From Rhodospirillaceae bacterium (GTDB taxonomy: Bacteria > Pseudomonadota > Alphaproteobacteria > UBA8366), in NCBI GenBank assembly GCA_002724395.1, contig PBOR01000017.1:120525-163957 (forward strand): a stretch of DNA of 43,433 bases, given 5' to 3'. Positions within the stretch are counted from its first letter, which is position 1; each line of letters starts with the position of its first letter. The position numbers were made by a program, and so were the translations under genes. The notes under the pieces are model-generated. The model saw only the letters and a program-made list of their open reading frames with translations, searched no databases and was not told where the DNA came from. This document shows positions 11,034 through 19,870 of the stretch, one piece after another.

Positions 11034-11879
11034 ATGTCACTGGAAATTGTTCCGCTAACCAACCATTTTGCCGCTGAAGCAAAAGGTATAGATTTGCGCC
11101 AGCCCCAAGATGAAAATACACGGCGCGCGCTTTATAACGCTTTCGCTGAGAACACTGTCTTGCTAATCAGGGATCAAGAATTGGATCCAGAAAGTTACCT
11201 TCAAGCCGCAAGCAATTTCGGAGAAATTTTCGAACAAGACCTCAAGCAATTCTGCCTGGACGAAAACCCTCTTGTTGGCTTCATCTCTAGTGGAGATAGG
11301 AACAACCTCAATGGAAAACGTATCTACCGAGGCATTAACTGGCACACCGATCATTCCAATCGTCCTATCCCTCCCCGCGCAACCAGCCTTTATGGCGTAA
11401 CCATCCCACAACAAGGCGGTGACACACAGTTTGCCGACATGAAAGCACTCTATGATGATTTGCCGGATGGAACGAAGGCCAAAATTGACCATGTAAAAAC
11501 GCTGCATGTTTGGCAAGCAAGCCGTAGCCCCCGTCCTCTGTCTAAACCTCCAGGAAAACAGCCTGAAACCTGGCAACCATTAGTGCGCGTGAACCCGGAC
11601 ACCGGTCGTCGTGGTATATATATGAATACTGCACGTATAGAAAAATTCGACGGTATCGACGATGCAGAAGGTTTCGCCATCGTGGATAATCTAATGGAAC
11701 TCGCCAATAGTGGTAAATATGAGTATCGCCACAAATGGCGAAAAGGCGATATGGTCATTTGGGATAACCGGTCAGTCCTTCACCAAGCTACATCCGATTA
11801 TGACGAAGAGCGTTTCCTTTACCGCGTCATGATCCAAGGTGAACCAGTTATGACTGTTGCAGACCAGAAGGTGGTATAG
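11034..11879 (+). CDS. TauD/TfdA family Fe(II)/2-oxoglutarate dioxygenase, copy 1
   Basis: The 281-residue enzyme couples oxidative decarboxylation of 2-oxoglutarate to hydroxylation of a substrate, often leading to C-S, C-O or C-N bond cleavage. The iron triad is His104 and Asp106 (NWHTDHS) with distal His250 (SVLHQAT); Arg264 (FLYRVMI) should bind 2-oxoglutarate. GGDTQFADM is the family signature. I chose the ATG at 11034 because a strong GGAGG stands seven bases before it and the protein then starts like copy 2; the earlier GTG-type extension at 10986 is rejected. The 101-base gap upstream may carry an internal promoter. The next gene is a paralog, only two bases downstream. Substrate unknown. 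Confidence 0.92.
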   Translation: MSLEIVPLTNHFAAEAKGIDLRQPQDENTRRALYNAFAENTVLLIRDQELDPESYLQAASNFGEIFEQDLKQFCLDENPLVGFISSGDRNNLNGKRIYRGINWHTDHSNRPIPPRATSLYGVTIPQQGGDTQFADMKALYDDLPDGTKAKIDHVKTLHVWQASRSPRPLSKPPGKQPETWQPLVRVNPDTGRRGIYMNTARIEKFDGIDDAEGFAIVDNLMELANSGKYEYRHKWRKGDMVIWDNRSVLHQATSDYDEERFLYRVMIQGEPVMTVADQKVV

Positions 11880-11881
11880 AT

Positions 11882-12739
11882 ATGACGTTCACTATTAATC
11901 CACTGAGAAGCGGATTTGCATCAGAGGTCGTGGGCATTGACCTGCGCCAAACTCCGGACGATGACACTAAAAAGGCACTTTATCATTCTTTCGCCGAACG
12001 GTCGGTTCTGGTCATCCGCGATCAAAAACTGGAACCACCCGAATTTCTGGAAGCGGCACGAATATTCGGAACGCCTATGCTGCAGGATTTGGAGCAATTT
12101 CGCGTTCCTGAATGTCCACTGGTCGGATTCATTTCAAGCCGCGACAAAGGCGCTAGCGGAAAAGTTATCACTCGCGGTCGAAACTGGCATACAGATCATT
12201 CCCACACAGAGACCCCGCCGCGCGCTACAACGTTGCACGCAGTTACGCTGCCAATCGAAGGCGGCGATACACAATTCGCCAGCATGCATCTAGCCTACGA
12301 CAGACTGCCGGACGATATGCGCAACAAGGTGGATCTTATAAATTGCCTCCACGTTTGGATGAGCCGGCGGTGCCCCCGACCAATGCCATCGATAGAAGAA
12401 GGCTTCGATCCGCGCTTTTGGCATCCACTCGTGCGAACCAACCCCGATACCGGCCGCCGCGCGCTATATATGAATACAGCGCGCATTGATGAGTTCCAAG
12501 GCATCGAGCTGGATGCGGGCTTTGACCTGCTTGATTTTCTTATGGATCATATTACGCAACCGCGTTTCGAATACCGCCACCAATGGCAAGAGGGCGATAT
12601 GCTTATTTGGGATAATCGCGCTGTAATGCATCAAGCAAACGGAGATTATGGCGATCAATATCGATACCTCTATCGCATAATCATAGAGGGAGAGCCGGTA
12701 CTAAATGCAAACGGTGAGAAATTGGGAGAAGCCGCATGA
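11882..12739 (+). CDS. TauD/TfdA family Fe(II)/2-oxoglutarate dioxygenase, copy 2
   Basis: This 285-residue protein is a paralog of the preceding gene; by eye about half of the positions match, including LVGFISS, RGxNWHTDHS and NPDTGRRxxYMNTARI. His103, Asp105 and His250 form the iron site and Arg265 the 2-oxoglutarate contact. The pair therefore arose by tandem duplication and has diverged, so the two may act on different substrates, on successive steps, or as a heteromer. The stop overlaps the next ATG (ATGA at 12736-12739), showing tight translational coupling to the dehydrogenase gene. Substrate cannot be deduced. Confidence 0.92.
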   Translation: MTFTINPLRSGFASEVVGIDLRQTPDDDTKKALYHSFAERSVLVIRDQKLEPPEFLEAARIFGTPMLQDLEQFRVPECPLVGFISSRDKGASGKVITRGRNWHTDHSHTETPPRATTLHAVTLPIEGGDTQFASMHLAYDRLPDDMRNKVDLINCLHVWMSRRCPRPMPSIEEGFDPRFWHPLVRTNPDTGRRALYMNTARIDEFQGIELDAGFDLLDFLMDHITQPRFEYRHQWQEGDMLIWDNRAVMHQANGDYGDQYRYLYRIIIEGEPVLNANGEKLGEAA

Positions 12740-13740
12740 CACATTATAAAATCGCTTGCTTAGATGTTTGGGACGAACCGGTCAAAAACCAAACCCGCGA
12801 TGTTGCACCAGATAATTTCGAGCTGGTCTTCGCCAGGAGTTATGATGAGGATCACCAAATTGAGATTACCCAACAATGCGATTTTATCATGTGCGGGACC
12901 GCACCTGTATCGCGGCGCATGCTGGACAAATCTCCCAATATCCAATTCGTTCAAAAGTGGGGAATAGGCTTCGACAAAGTGGACCTCAAAGCGGTTGAGG
13001 ACCACGGGCTTGGACTTTGCAACACGGCCGGCGCTAATAAGACAGTTGTGGCAGAACACACAATCTTGTTAATTCTTGCTGTTTACCGGCACTTGCTTGA
13101 AATCGACGAACGACTGCGCAAAGGCGAATGGCTAGATATAAAGATAATGCTAAGGAATAACGCGCTCCAGCTTCGCGGTAAAACCGTAGGTATTTTTGGG
13201 TTCGGTAACATCGGTCGCGCGGTCGCACAACGACTGACAGGGTTCGAAACCAAAGTCATTTATAACGATCTTATAAAAGCAGATGCCGAAACCGAGAAAA
13301 CGCTAAATGCCAAATCCGCTTCCCTTGATCAGATATTGACCGAAAGTGACATTCTTACCATCCACACGCCACTCGACGACTCAACGAAGGACGCTATTGA
13401 TGCCTCAGCCATTGGAAAAATGAAGAAATCTGCAATCATTATCAATTGCGCGCGCGGTGGAATTATAAACGAACAAGACCTATTTACCGCCATAACCTCG
13501 GGCCAGATTCGTGGTGCAGGCATCGACGTATGGGAACCCGAGCCAACAGCCCCCGAAAACCCGCTTTTAAAACTTGATCAAGTAGTTGTAACCCCACACG
13601 CAGCAGGTTCAGCATTTGATAATGTCGGGAATGTATCGGCCCATTGTTTCAGAAATATCGAATTATTTTTGCGGGGTGAACCCCTGCCCAAAGCCGATGT
13701 TATTATACCGATAAAAACAAACTCCTCGGCAGGTAAATAG
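12736..13740 (+). CDS. D-2-hydroxyacid dehydrogenase (NAD-binding)
   Basis: The 334-residue protein interconverts a 2-hydroxy acid and its 2-oxo acid with NAD(P). The nucleotide-binding motif GIFGFGNIGRAVAQ is at 152-165 and a following acidic residue in IYNDL (Asp178) points to NAD. The catalytic set is Arg240 (NCARGG), Glu269 (DVWEPEP) and His288 (VTPHAAGS). The length is normal for the family. It overlaps the dioxygenase gene by four bases and is the last gene before the ABC importer, so it probably handles a hydroxy or oxo acid produced in the pathway. It resembles the phosphoglycerate/glyoxylate-hydroxypyruvate reductase branch, but the substrate is open. Confidence 0.92.
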   Translation: MTHYKIACLDVWDEPVKNQTRDVAPDNFELVFARSYDEDHQIEITQQCDFIMCGTAPVSRRMLDKSPNIQFVQKWGIGFDKVDLKAVEDHGLGLCNTAGANKTVVAEHTILLILAVYRHLLEIDERLRKGEWLDIKIMLRNNALQLRGKTVGIFGFGNIGRAVAQRLTGFETKVIYNDLIKADAETEKTLNAKSASLDQILTESDILTIHTPLDDSTKDAIDASAIGKMKKSAIIINCARGGIINEQDLFTAITSGQIRGAGIDVWEPEPTAPENPLLKLDQVVVTPHAAGSAFDNVGNVSAHCFRNIELFLRGEPLPKADVIIPIKTNSSAGK

Positions 13741-13745
13741 AATCG

Positions 13746-13774
13746 TTGACGTATCTGAAAACAGCCTGTATCAG
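13746..13774 (+). promoter_or_regulatory. Candidate promoter for the ABC importer genes
   Basis: TTGACG at 13746-13751 and TATCAG at 13769-13774 are spaced by 17 bases, an ideal -35/-10 arrangement. It starts only six bases after the dehydrogenase stop and lies about 140 bases before the first ATPase gene. The leader also has an inverted repeat CCGTAC / GTACGG at 13843-13848 and 13858-13863 that could fold or bind a regulator. Sequence match only. Confidence 0.42.
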
Positions 13775-13911
13775 AGCACTACCTGCGTAACAGCATCTTG
13801 ACCATAGTTAAAAAGATTTCCTGATGGATGCGGACAGGATTACCGTACCGAAATGAAGTACGGGATTATAAAATTTTCATAATAATAAGAATATGATGGA
13901 CGGGGAGGCAC

Positions 13912-14910
13912 GTGGCTGCACTTTTAGAGATCGAGGATCTCCATACTCAATTTTTCACCTCAGCCGGCACGGTCAGAGCGGTAGATGGTATCACCTATAA
14001 TGTCGATGAAGGCGAGACCGTCGCCATAGTCGGCGAGTCAGGCTGCGGCAAATCTGTTGGCGCCATGTCAATTTTGCGACTCATTCCCTGGCCTCCAGGA
14101 AAGGTAGTCAAAGGCAGTATTAAATTTCAGAATACTGATTTACTGCAATTATCCGATGCCGAAATGCGCGAAATTCGCGGTAACGACATAGGAATGATTT
14201 TTCAAGAACCAATGACATCTCTCAACCCTGTGCTTTCTATCGGCCTGCAGTTGACCGAAACCTTGCAACACCATTTAGGCATGGAGGAAAAAGAATGCCA
14301 TGCCAGGGCGGTGGAGCTGCTAGGCATGGTTGGCATTTCAGAGCCAGAGCGGCGACTTGAGCAATACCCACACCATTTGTCCGGCGGTATGCGCCAACGG
14401 GTCATGATTGCGATGGCGCTTGCCTGCGAACCAAAGCTGATTATTGCTGATGAGCCGACTACAGCGCTCGACGTAACCATTCAAGCACAAATTTTAGAGT
14501 TGATGAAAGAACTAACGCGCAAAATGGGCGTTGCCATGATTATCATAACGCATAATCTCGGCGTAGTCGCGCGCTATGCGGACCGCGTGAATGTAATGTA
14601 CGCGGGCAAAATCGTGGAAACGGGCACCGCCGAGGAAGTCTATTTGCGACCGAAGCACCCGTATACATTAGCGCTGTTAAAATCCGTACCACGTATAGAT
14701 CATCCGCGCGGGCAAAAGCTAGATCCCGTTGATGGCCAACCCCCTGATTTAGCGCGTCTGGATAACGGCTGCCCCTTCCGTCCCCGTTGTCGGTATGCCT
14801 CAAATAAATGTGAAACAAGCAACCCGGCGCTAGAAAACGTTGGCAATGGCCATCAAACTGCATGTTGGAATAATGATAATCTCGAAAAGGAACAGAGGGC
14901 CGCATCATGA
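13912..14910 (+). CDS. dppD: Peptide-type ABC transporter ATPase (DppD-like)
   Basis: This 332-residue ATPase energises uptake through the dipeptide/oligopeptide/nickel importer family. Visible motifs are Walker [10 protein letters not shown]-loop in [12 protein letters not shown], signature LSGGMRQRV, Walker [13 protein letters not shown] and the switch His in ITHNLG. The C-terminal oligopeptide-transporter extension has clustered cysteines ([14 protein letters not shown]), which in some DppD proteins hold an iron-sulfur cluster. The start is GTG at 13912 with GGGGAGG about five bases upstream. It overlaps the next ATPase gene by four bases. Here the ATPase genes come first, before binding protein and permeases, unlike the usual dppABCDF order. 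Confidence 0.93.
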   Translation: MAALLEIEDLHTQFFTSAGTVRAVDGITYNVDEGETVAIVGESGCGKSVGAMSILRLIPWPPGKVVKGSIKFQNTDLLQLSDAEMREIRGNDIGMIFQEPMTSLNPVLSIGLQLTETLQHHLGMEEKECHARAVELLGMVGISEPERRLEQYPHHLSGGMRQRVMIAMALACEPKLIIADEPTTALDVTIQAQILELMKELTRKMGVAMIIITHNLGVVARYADRVNVMYAGKIVETGTAEEVYLRPKHPYTLALLKSVPRIDHPRGQKLDPVDGQPPDLARLDNGCPFRPRCRYASNKCETSNPALENVGNGHQTACWNNDNLEKEQRAAS

Positions 14911-15932
14911 GCGCTGTAATTGACAGCAACGCTGCGTCCAATGGCACTGCCGAATTAGGCGACACATTAATAGACGTCCAAGGACTGAAGATGCATTTTC
15001 CGATTACGGAAGGCATCGTAATGAATAAAGTTGTCGCTCAAGTCAAAGCGGTCGACGGCGTTAGTTTTCGGATTAAGCGGGGCGAAACCCTTGGTTTAGT
15101 TGGCGAATCCGGTTGCGGAAAAACAACAACAGGACGTTGCATTTTACAACTTGAGAACCCTACTGAGGGTCAAATTTTTTATGACGGAATCGATCTCAAT
15201 ACATTGAATTCAAAACAAATGGTACCATTTCGTCAGAAAATTCAAGTGATTTTCCAAGACCCGTTCAGCTCACTAAATCCACGCATGAAGATCGGGGAAA
15301 TCCTTGCTGAACCGATGCGGGTCCATAAAATAATCACCGATAAACGGGCCCGAGACGAACGCGTCCTAGATTTATTGAAAGTCTGCGGTCTTAGTCCTCG
15401 ATTTGCCGATCGTTACCCACACGAAATGAGCGGCGGACAACGCCAACGTGTCGGTGTGGCGAGAGCGCTCGCTATGGATCCTGAATTTATTGTTTGCGAT
15501 GAAGCGGTATCCGCGCTGGATGTTTCTATTCAAGCACAGGTGATAAACTTACTTGAGGATTTACGCGAAGAATTTGGTCTGACTTATTTGTTTATTAGCC
15601 ATGATTTGAGCGTCGTGCGCCACATTTGTCATCGTGTAGCTGTTATGTATCTCGGGAATATGGTCGAACTCGCCGATTGCGACGAATTGTTTGATAACCC
15701 GATACACCCGTATACAAAGGCTCTGTTGGAAGCCGTTCCAATTCCAGACCCCTCTGTTGAATCAGAACGGGCACATAAAACTATAAAAGGCGAAATTCCA
15801 AGCCCCATCAATCCCCCAAGTGGTTGTGTGTTTCATCCTCGTTGTGACGTGGCGGTCGATGGATGTCCAAAAGTGATACCCGAATTTCGCGAAGTAAAAC
15901 CAGGCCACTGGGTGGCCTGCACAGAGGTATGA
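14907..15932 (+). CDS. dppF: Peptide-type ABC transporter ATPase (DppF-like)
   Basis: The 341-residue protein is the partner ATPase of the DppD-like protein; the two form a heterodimer under the permeases. Motifs are Walker [14 protein letters not shown]-loop [12 protein letters not shown], signature [10 protein letters not shown] and Walker [13 protein letters not shown], with the DEAV variant typical of DppF/OppF. The C-terminus has [14 protein letters not shown] followed by a later WVAC, again the cysteine-rich extension. The ATG overlaps the dppD stop (ATGA), so translation is coupled. A 114-base gap follows before the binding-protein gene. Confidence 0.93.
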   Translation: MSAVIDSNAASNGTAELGDTLIDVQGLKMHFPITEGIVMNKVVAQVKAVDGVSFRIKRGETLGLVGESGCGKTTTGRCILQLENPTEGQIFYDGIDLNTLNSKQMVPFRQKIQVIFQDPFSSLNPRMKIGEILAEPMRVHKIITDKRARDERVLDLLKVCGLSPRFADRYPHEMSGGQRQRVGVARALAMDPEFIVCDEAVSALDVSIQAQVINLLEDLREEFGLTYLFISHDLSVVRHICHRVAVMYLGNMVELADCDELFDNPIHPYTKALLEAVPIPDPSVESERAHKTIKGEIPSPINPPSGCVFHPRCDVAVDGCPKVIPEFREVKPGHWVACTEV

Positions 15933-16046
15933 TCGTTCGAAAGAGAATTTCGAGTGACATGCGAATAAGCGTTGGGTTCGACTAGACCTGCGTTTGTAGA
16001 GAGAGAGAAACCAAGAGTTTCTTATGAACAGGGAAGGAAAAACTAA

Positions 16047-17792
16047 ATGACTTCTAGAAAATTTTTCGCCGCTGTGGCTTTAGGTTCAGCCATTGCATTT
16101 GGCGGAGTCGCAACAGACGCATCGGCAAAGCCGGTTCGTGGCGGCACTCTGAACTATGTGGTCGGTAGTAAAATACCGTCCCTCGATTTGCATCGGGAAA
16201 CCACGTTTGGGGTTGTGCATCCAGTTCGCCCTTATTACAGCGTACTGATGCGTGTGAACCCGAATAATCCTCAGTCTACTACAGATTTCGTTTGCGACCT
16301 TTGCACCGGCGGCGTTCCGAAGCCGACTGAAGGCAGCACGAAATATACTTTTAAAATCCGCAAAGATGCCAAATTCTGGGGCGATTTCCGCGCCGGAGGT
16401 AAGAGCATCAAGGACAAGGACTTCAATGCAGGCCTTTTGGGCGATAAGATCTCGGTAAAAGATGTCAAGGGTGTCCTAGGCACAACCGTTAATGCTTATG
16501 ACGTTGCCAAAAACTTTAGCCTGATCATCTTTCCACCGAAAGGTGTACCCAGCGCCCGCAAAGCCTTTTTCCGCATGGTCAAGTCAGTAGAAGCAACAGA
16601 TGCAAATACAGTCGTGTTCAAGCTGAAGTTCCCGTCGGGTGCTTTTATTCCCGCGGTAGCGCTGCCATTTAACGCTATTTATCCAAAGGCGTTGCTAGAT
16701 AAAGATCCGCATTTTTTCACCAAAAATATCTATGGATCAGGGCCTTTTATGTTTGATGAATATCAGCCGGGTTCATTCGTTGCAGGTGTTCGTAACCCGA
16801 CCTATCACCAGAAGGATGCGAATGGAAATGCACTACCGTATCTAGACGGTGTTCGGTCGATCAGCGCGCCAAAAATGGCAATCCGCTTGAATGCGATCCG
16901 TGGCGACCGTGCCGCCATCGAATTCCGAGGGTTCCCACCAAAGGCTCGTGACGATTTGAAAAAGGCCCTAGGTGACAAGATTACGGTTCAGGAGAGTAAC
17001 TGGAACTGTGCCCTTATGTTCATAGGGAACCATAAGCATAAATTCTTCGGCAATCCCGATGTACGTCGTGCACTTTCGCTAGCGGTTGATCGTTGGGGTG
17101 GATCAAAGTATTTATCAAAAATCGCAATCGTGAAAACGGTTGGCGGTATCGTCTTTCCAGGCGACCCGCTTGCCGCAACAAAAGCCGAACTGACGAAAAT
17201 TCCAGGTTTCTGGACGGACCTCAAAAAGTCCCGTGCAGAGGCCAAAAAACTCCTTAAGAAAGCTGGAGTCCCTGAAGGTTATACCTTTAAATTTAACAAT
17301 CGTGGCGTCGATCAGCCATATAAAATTGTTGGGACTTGGCTTGTTGGTCAATGGAAAAAGATTGGTTTGAATCCCAAGCAGCACGTGCAGCCGTCCGGTC
17401 CGTTCTATGCATCCCTACGCAAGAAGAAGGACTACGACGTCTCCATCGACTTTAACTGTCAGTCGGTTATCAATCCATTAGCCGATGTATCCAAGTATAT
17501 TTCCGACGACAAGGCGGGCAATAACTACGCCAACTATCAAGACCGTAAGGCGGATAAAATGTATGACGCTATGCTTCGCGAAGCTGACCCAGTCAAGACT
17601 CGCAAACTGATGCGTAAATACGAGTGGCATACGCTTGCTGAGGAAGTACATGTGGGAGTTACTCCTTGGTGGTACAAAATCAATCCTCATCGTTCCTACG
17701 TGCAGGGTTGGAAAGTTGCACCAAGCCATTACTTGAACCAGAGCCTAGAAAACGTCTGGTGCACGGGTGGCAAATGCTCGCACTCTAACTAG
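16047..17792 (+). CDS. Periplasmic solute-binding protein, family 5 (peptide/opine/nickel type)
   Basis: This is the 581-residue substrate receptor of the importer. A Sec signal peptide is clear: MTSRK, a hydrophobic run FFAAVALGSAIAFGG, then an ASA-K site near residue 27. The mature part begins RGGTLNYVV, the typical SBP family 5 start, and contains FKLKFPSGAFIP and YGSGPFMF. A GGAAGGA ribosome site precedes the ATG. It is somewhat longer than DppA and is unusual in having cysteine pairs CDLC (83, 86) and CTGGKC (572, 577), which could form disulfides in the periplasm. A stable hairpin follows the gene. Ligands of this family range from peptides to sugars and opines, so the imported compound cannot be named. 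Confidence 0.9.
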   Translation: MTSRKFFAAVALGSAIAFGGVATDASAKPVRGGTLNYVVGSKIPSLDLHRETTFGVVHPVRPYYSVLMRVNPNNPQSTTDFVCDLCTGGVPKPTEGSTKYTFKIRKDAKFWGDFRAGGKSIKDKDFNAGLLGDKISVKDVKGVLGTTVNAYDVAKNFSLIIFPPKGVPSARKAFFRMVKSVEATDANTVVFKLKFPSGAFIPAVALPFNAIYPKALLDKDPHFFTKNIYGSGPFMFDEYQPGSFVAGVRNPTYHQKDANGNALPYLDGVRSISAPKMAIRLNAIRGDRAAIEFRGFPPKARDDLKKALGDKITVQESNWNCALMFIGNHKHKFFGNPDVRRALSLAVDRWGGSKYLSKIAIVKTVGGIVFPGDPLAATKAELTKIPGFWTDLKKSRAEAKKLLKKAGVPEGYTFKFNNRGVDQPYKIVGTWLVGQWKKIGLNPKQHVQPSGPFYASLRKKKDYDVSIDFNCQSVINPLADVSKYISDDKAGNNYANYQDRKADKMYDAMLREADPVKTRKLMRKYEWHTLAEEVHVGVTPWWYKINPHRSYVQGWKVAPSHYLNQSLENVWCTGGKCSHSN

Positions 17793-17829
17793 GCGGTCTA
17801 TCGCGATCACCTAGTAGGTACTGTTGTAC

Positions 17830-17861
17830 CCTACCCGTCGTTTTCCTAGGCGACGGGTAGG
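17830..17861 (+). terminator. Perfect 11-bp hairpin after the binding-protein gene
   Basis: CCTACCCGTCG at 17830-17840 and CGACGGGTAGG at 17851-17861 are exact inverted repeats around a 10-base loop. No T-run follows, so this is more likely a partial terminator or an mRNA 3'-end stabiliser that raises binding-protein levels above permease levels, as is common in importer operons. It lies 38 bases after the stop and 31 bases before the dppB ATG. Confidence 0.6.
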
Positions 17862-17891
17862 ACAACAACTCTTCATAAGGCTAGAGACACT

Positions 17892-18863
17892 ATGTATAAA
17901 TATACCGTTAAACGCGTATTACTGATGATCCCCACACTCGTCGGTGCCGCAATTTTAGTTTTTTGTTTGTTGCGCCTAATCCCTGGCGACGTGTGTGAGC
18001 TTCGCCTAGCAGGATCCGGTACTTATGTAGACCCAAAAGCTATTTTGGAATGTCAACAGCGGCTCGGTATTTCCGATCCTATGTGGAAGCAATTTATCGA
18101 TTTCATGGTGGGTCTCTTCACCTTTAACTTTGGTCAATCTATGTGGACAGGACAACCAATAGTGCATGAAATTGAGCTGCGATTTGCGTTGTCTCTGCAA
18201 GTAGCTATCATGGCTACAATAGTAAGTGTCCTCATTGCCATTCCACTTGGCACGATTTCTGCCGTCCGCCAAAATACTTGGTTGGATTATATAGTGCGCG
18301 GGTTCAGTATCGCTGGCATCGCCATGCCGTCATTCTGGCTTGGTATTTTGATCATACTAGGCCTCCTAATTTACACCCAAGCATGGTTCGGTGCGCCCTG
18401 GATGCCGCCCATCCAATATGTCTCCATTATCGACGATCCACTTGGTAATATCGCCCAACTAATTTGGCCAGCAATTGCTACCGGGTACCGCTATTCCGCA
18501 GTCGCAACTAGAATGATGCGATCCGCCCTTCTCGAAGTCTTGCGCGAAGACTACATCCGAACCGCGCGTGCTAAGGGTTTGCTCGAAAAAGTTATCACAC
18601 GCCGCCACGCGTGGAAAAACGCTTTGCTGCCAGTCATAACTGTTATTGGTATTGAATTCGCTTTTTTAATGGGCGGCCTTGTAGTGACTGAACAGGTTTT
18701 CAATTTAAATGGTCTTGGCAAATTGTTTGTCGAATCCGTTACCAATCACGATTACACTATGACCCAAGCGCTTGTCATGCTCGTTGCTGCCATATTCGTA
18801 ATCACGAATTTCCTAGTGGACTTGTGTTATGCGTGGCTCGATCCTCGGATCAGGTATAGCTGA
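17892..18863 (+). CDS. dppB: Peptide-type ABC transporter permease (DppB-like)
   Basis: The 323-residue inner-membrane protein has an N-terminal helix (KRVLLMIPTLVGAAILVFCLLRLIPGD) and about five further membrane segments. The ATPase-contact EAA loop is in EDYIRTARAKGLLEKVITRRHAWKNALLPV (about 218-247). It pairs with a DppC-type subunit to form the pore. The next gene starts 14 bases downstream. The segment between helices one and two (CELRLAGSGTYVDPKAILECQQ) is longer than usual for short DppB proteins. Confidence 0.93.
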   Translation: MYKYTVKRVLLMIPTLVGAAILVFCLLRLIPGDVCELRLAGSGTYVDPKAILECQQRLGISDPMWKQFIDFMVGLFTFNFGQSMWTGQPIVHEIELRFALSLQVAIMATIVSVLIAIPLGTISAVRQNTWLDYIVRGFSIAGIAMPSFWLGILIILGLLIYTQAWFGAPWMPPIQYVSIIDDPLGNIAQLIWPAIATGYRYSAVATRMMRSALLEVLREDYIRTARAKGLLEKVITRRHAWKNALLPVITVIGIEFAFLMGGLVVTEQVFNLNGLGKLFVESVTNHDYTMTQALVMLVAAIFVITNFLVDLCYAWLDPRIRYS

Positions 18864-18877
18864 GGGGGATGTGAACG

Positions 18878-19801
18878 ATGTCAGCAGCAGATGAAACAGC
18901 TCTTAATTCAGAACTAGAGGAACTTCGCGACAATCGATCTGTATTTGCGAAGGGTTGGGATGCCTGTAAAAGGATGCCGCTCGGCGCTTTCGGTGCCTTT
19001 GTAGTGATTTTGATGATTGTGGCCGCGATCTTTGCACCAGTCTTATCCCCTTATGATCCGGAAATGAATAATTTTGAAGCCATGTTGAAGCCCCCGAGCT
19101 TCGAGTATCTATTGGGTACCGACCAATTCGGTAGAGATTTGTTCACCCGGATTATTTACGGCGCTCAAACCGCCCTATTCGTAGGTTTTGCCTGCGCCAT
19201 TATCGGCGCATCCGTTGGACTAGTGCTCGGCGTCATGAGTGCCTTTTTTGGCGGCACTTTTGATTTAATCTTTCAAAGGGTAATGGATGTTTTCTTGGCA
19301 TTCCCGCTAATAATTCTAGCCCTCGCCGTTGTGGCCACATTCGGCACGAAAGGTGTATTATTCGGGACGCCCTATGAAAATGTAATTATCGCTATTACTA
19401 TTCCCTTTATTCCTCGCTGCGCACGTGTTGTGCGCTCGAATGCATTATCAATCCGAGAAATTCCATATGTGGACGCGGCACGCGCCTTGGGTTTTTCCAA
19501 CGCACGCATCATATTACGCCACATGCTACCTAACGTCATGGCACCCTTCCTAATTATGCTGACGGCCTTTGTCGGACAGGCAATTTTGCTGGAAGCATCA
19601 CTTTCGTATCTCGGCCTCGGTGTGCAGGAACCAACGCCAGCATGGGGGCTAATGCTTCAAGGTGGCGCAGAAGAATACGCTGAGAGTGCTCCTTGGGTAC
19701 CTATTTTCCCAGGATTAGCCATTACTATCGCCGTATTCGGTTTTAATTTATTTGGTGATGCTGTCCGCGACATCCTGGATCCAAAATTGCGGCAACAATA
19801 A
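18878..19801 (+). CDS. dppC: Peptide-type ABC transporter permease (DppC-like), copy 1
   Basis: The 307-residue permease carries the N-terminal OppC-type segment (ILMIVAAIFAPVLSPYDP), the LLGTDQFGRDLFTRIIYGAQ box and the EAA loop YVDAARALGFSNARIILRHMLPN. It should form the pore with the DppB-like subunit. It is followed 69 bases later by a second copy with nearly the same C-terminal 110 residues. Compared with copy 2 it has several extra residues in the middle (FGTKGVLFGTPYENV versus FGTELRHV), which sit in a periplasmic or cytoplasmic loop. A G-rich ribosome site is upstream. Confidence 0.93.
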   Translation: MSAADETALNSELEELRDNRSVFAKGWDACKRMPLGAFGAFVVILMIVAAIFAPVLSPYDPEMNNFEAMLKPPSFEYLLGTDQFGRDLFTRIIYGAQTALFVGFACAIIGASVGLVLGVMSAFFGGTFDLIFQRVMDVFLAFPLIILALAVVATFGTKGVLFGTPYENVIIAITIPFIPRCARVVRSNALSIREIPYVDAARALGFSNARIILRHMLPNVMAPFLIMLTAFVGQAILLEASLSYLGLGVQEPTPAWGLMLQGGAEEYAESAPWVPIFPGLAITIAVFGFNLFGDAVRDILDPKLRQQ

Positions 19802-19819
19802 CCGTAAAATACGCACGTT

Positions 19820-19851
19820 AGGCCGCCGCGTTGCTAGGGATGTGGCGGTCT
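19820..19851 (+). terminator. Hairpin between the two dppC copies
   Basis: AGGCCGCC at 19820-19827 pairs with GGCGGTCT at 19844-19851, with one G-U pair, and is followed by TTTGTCGTT. The loop is 16 bases. It could attenuate transcription between copy 1 and copy 2 so that copy 2 is made at lower level. The T-run is weak and broken, so this is tentative. Confidence 0.42.
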
Positions 19852-19870
19852 TTGTCGTTAAGAGGACTTT

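Noticed and set aside
11163-11576. 137-codon open frame antisense to the first dioxygenase
   Set aside because: It is opposite a clear TauD/TfdA gene and shows no recognisable domain.
14543-15016. 157-codon open frame antisense to the ATPase genes
   Set aside because: It lies fully opposite two well-supported ABC ATPase genes and has no family features.
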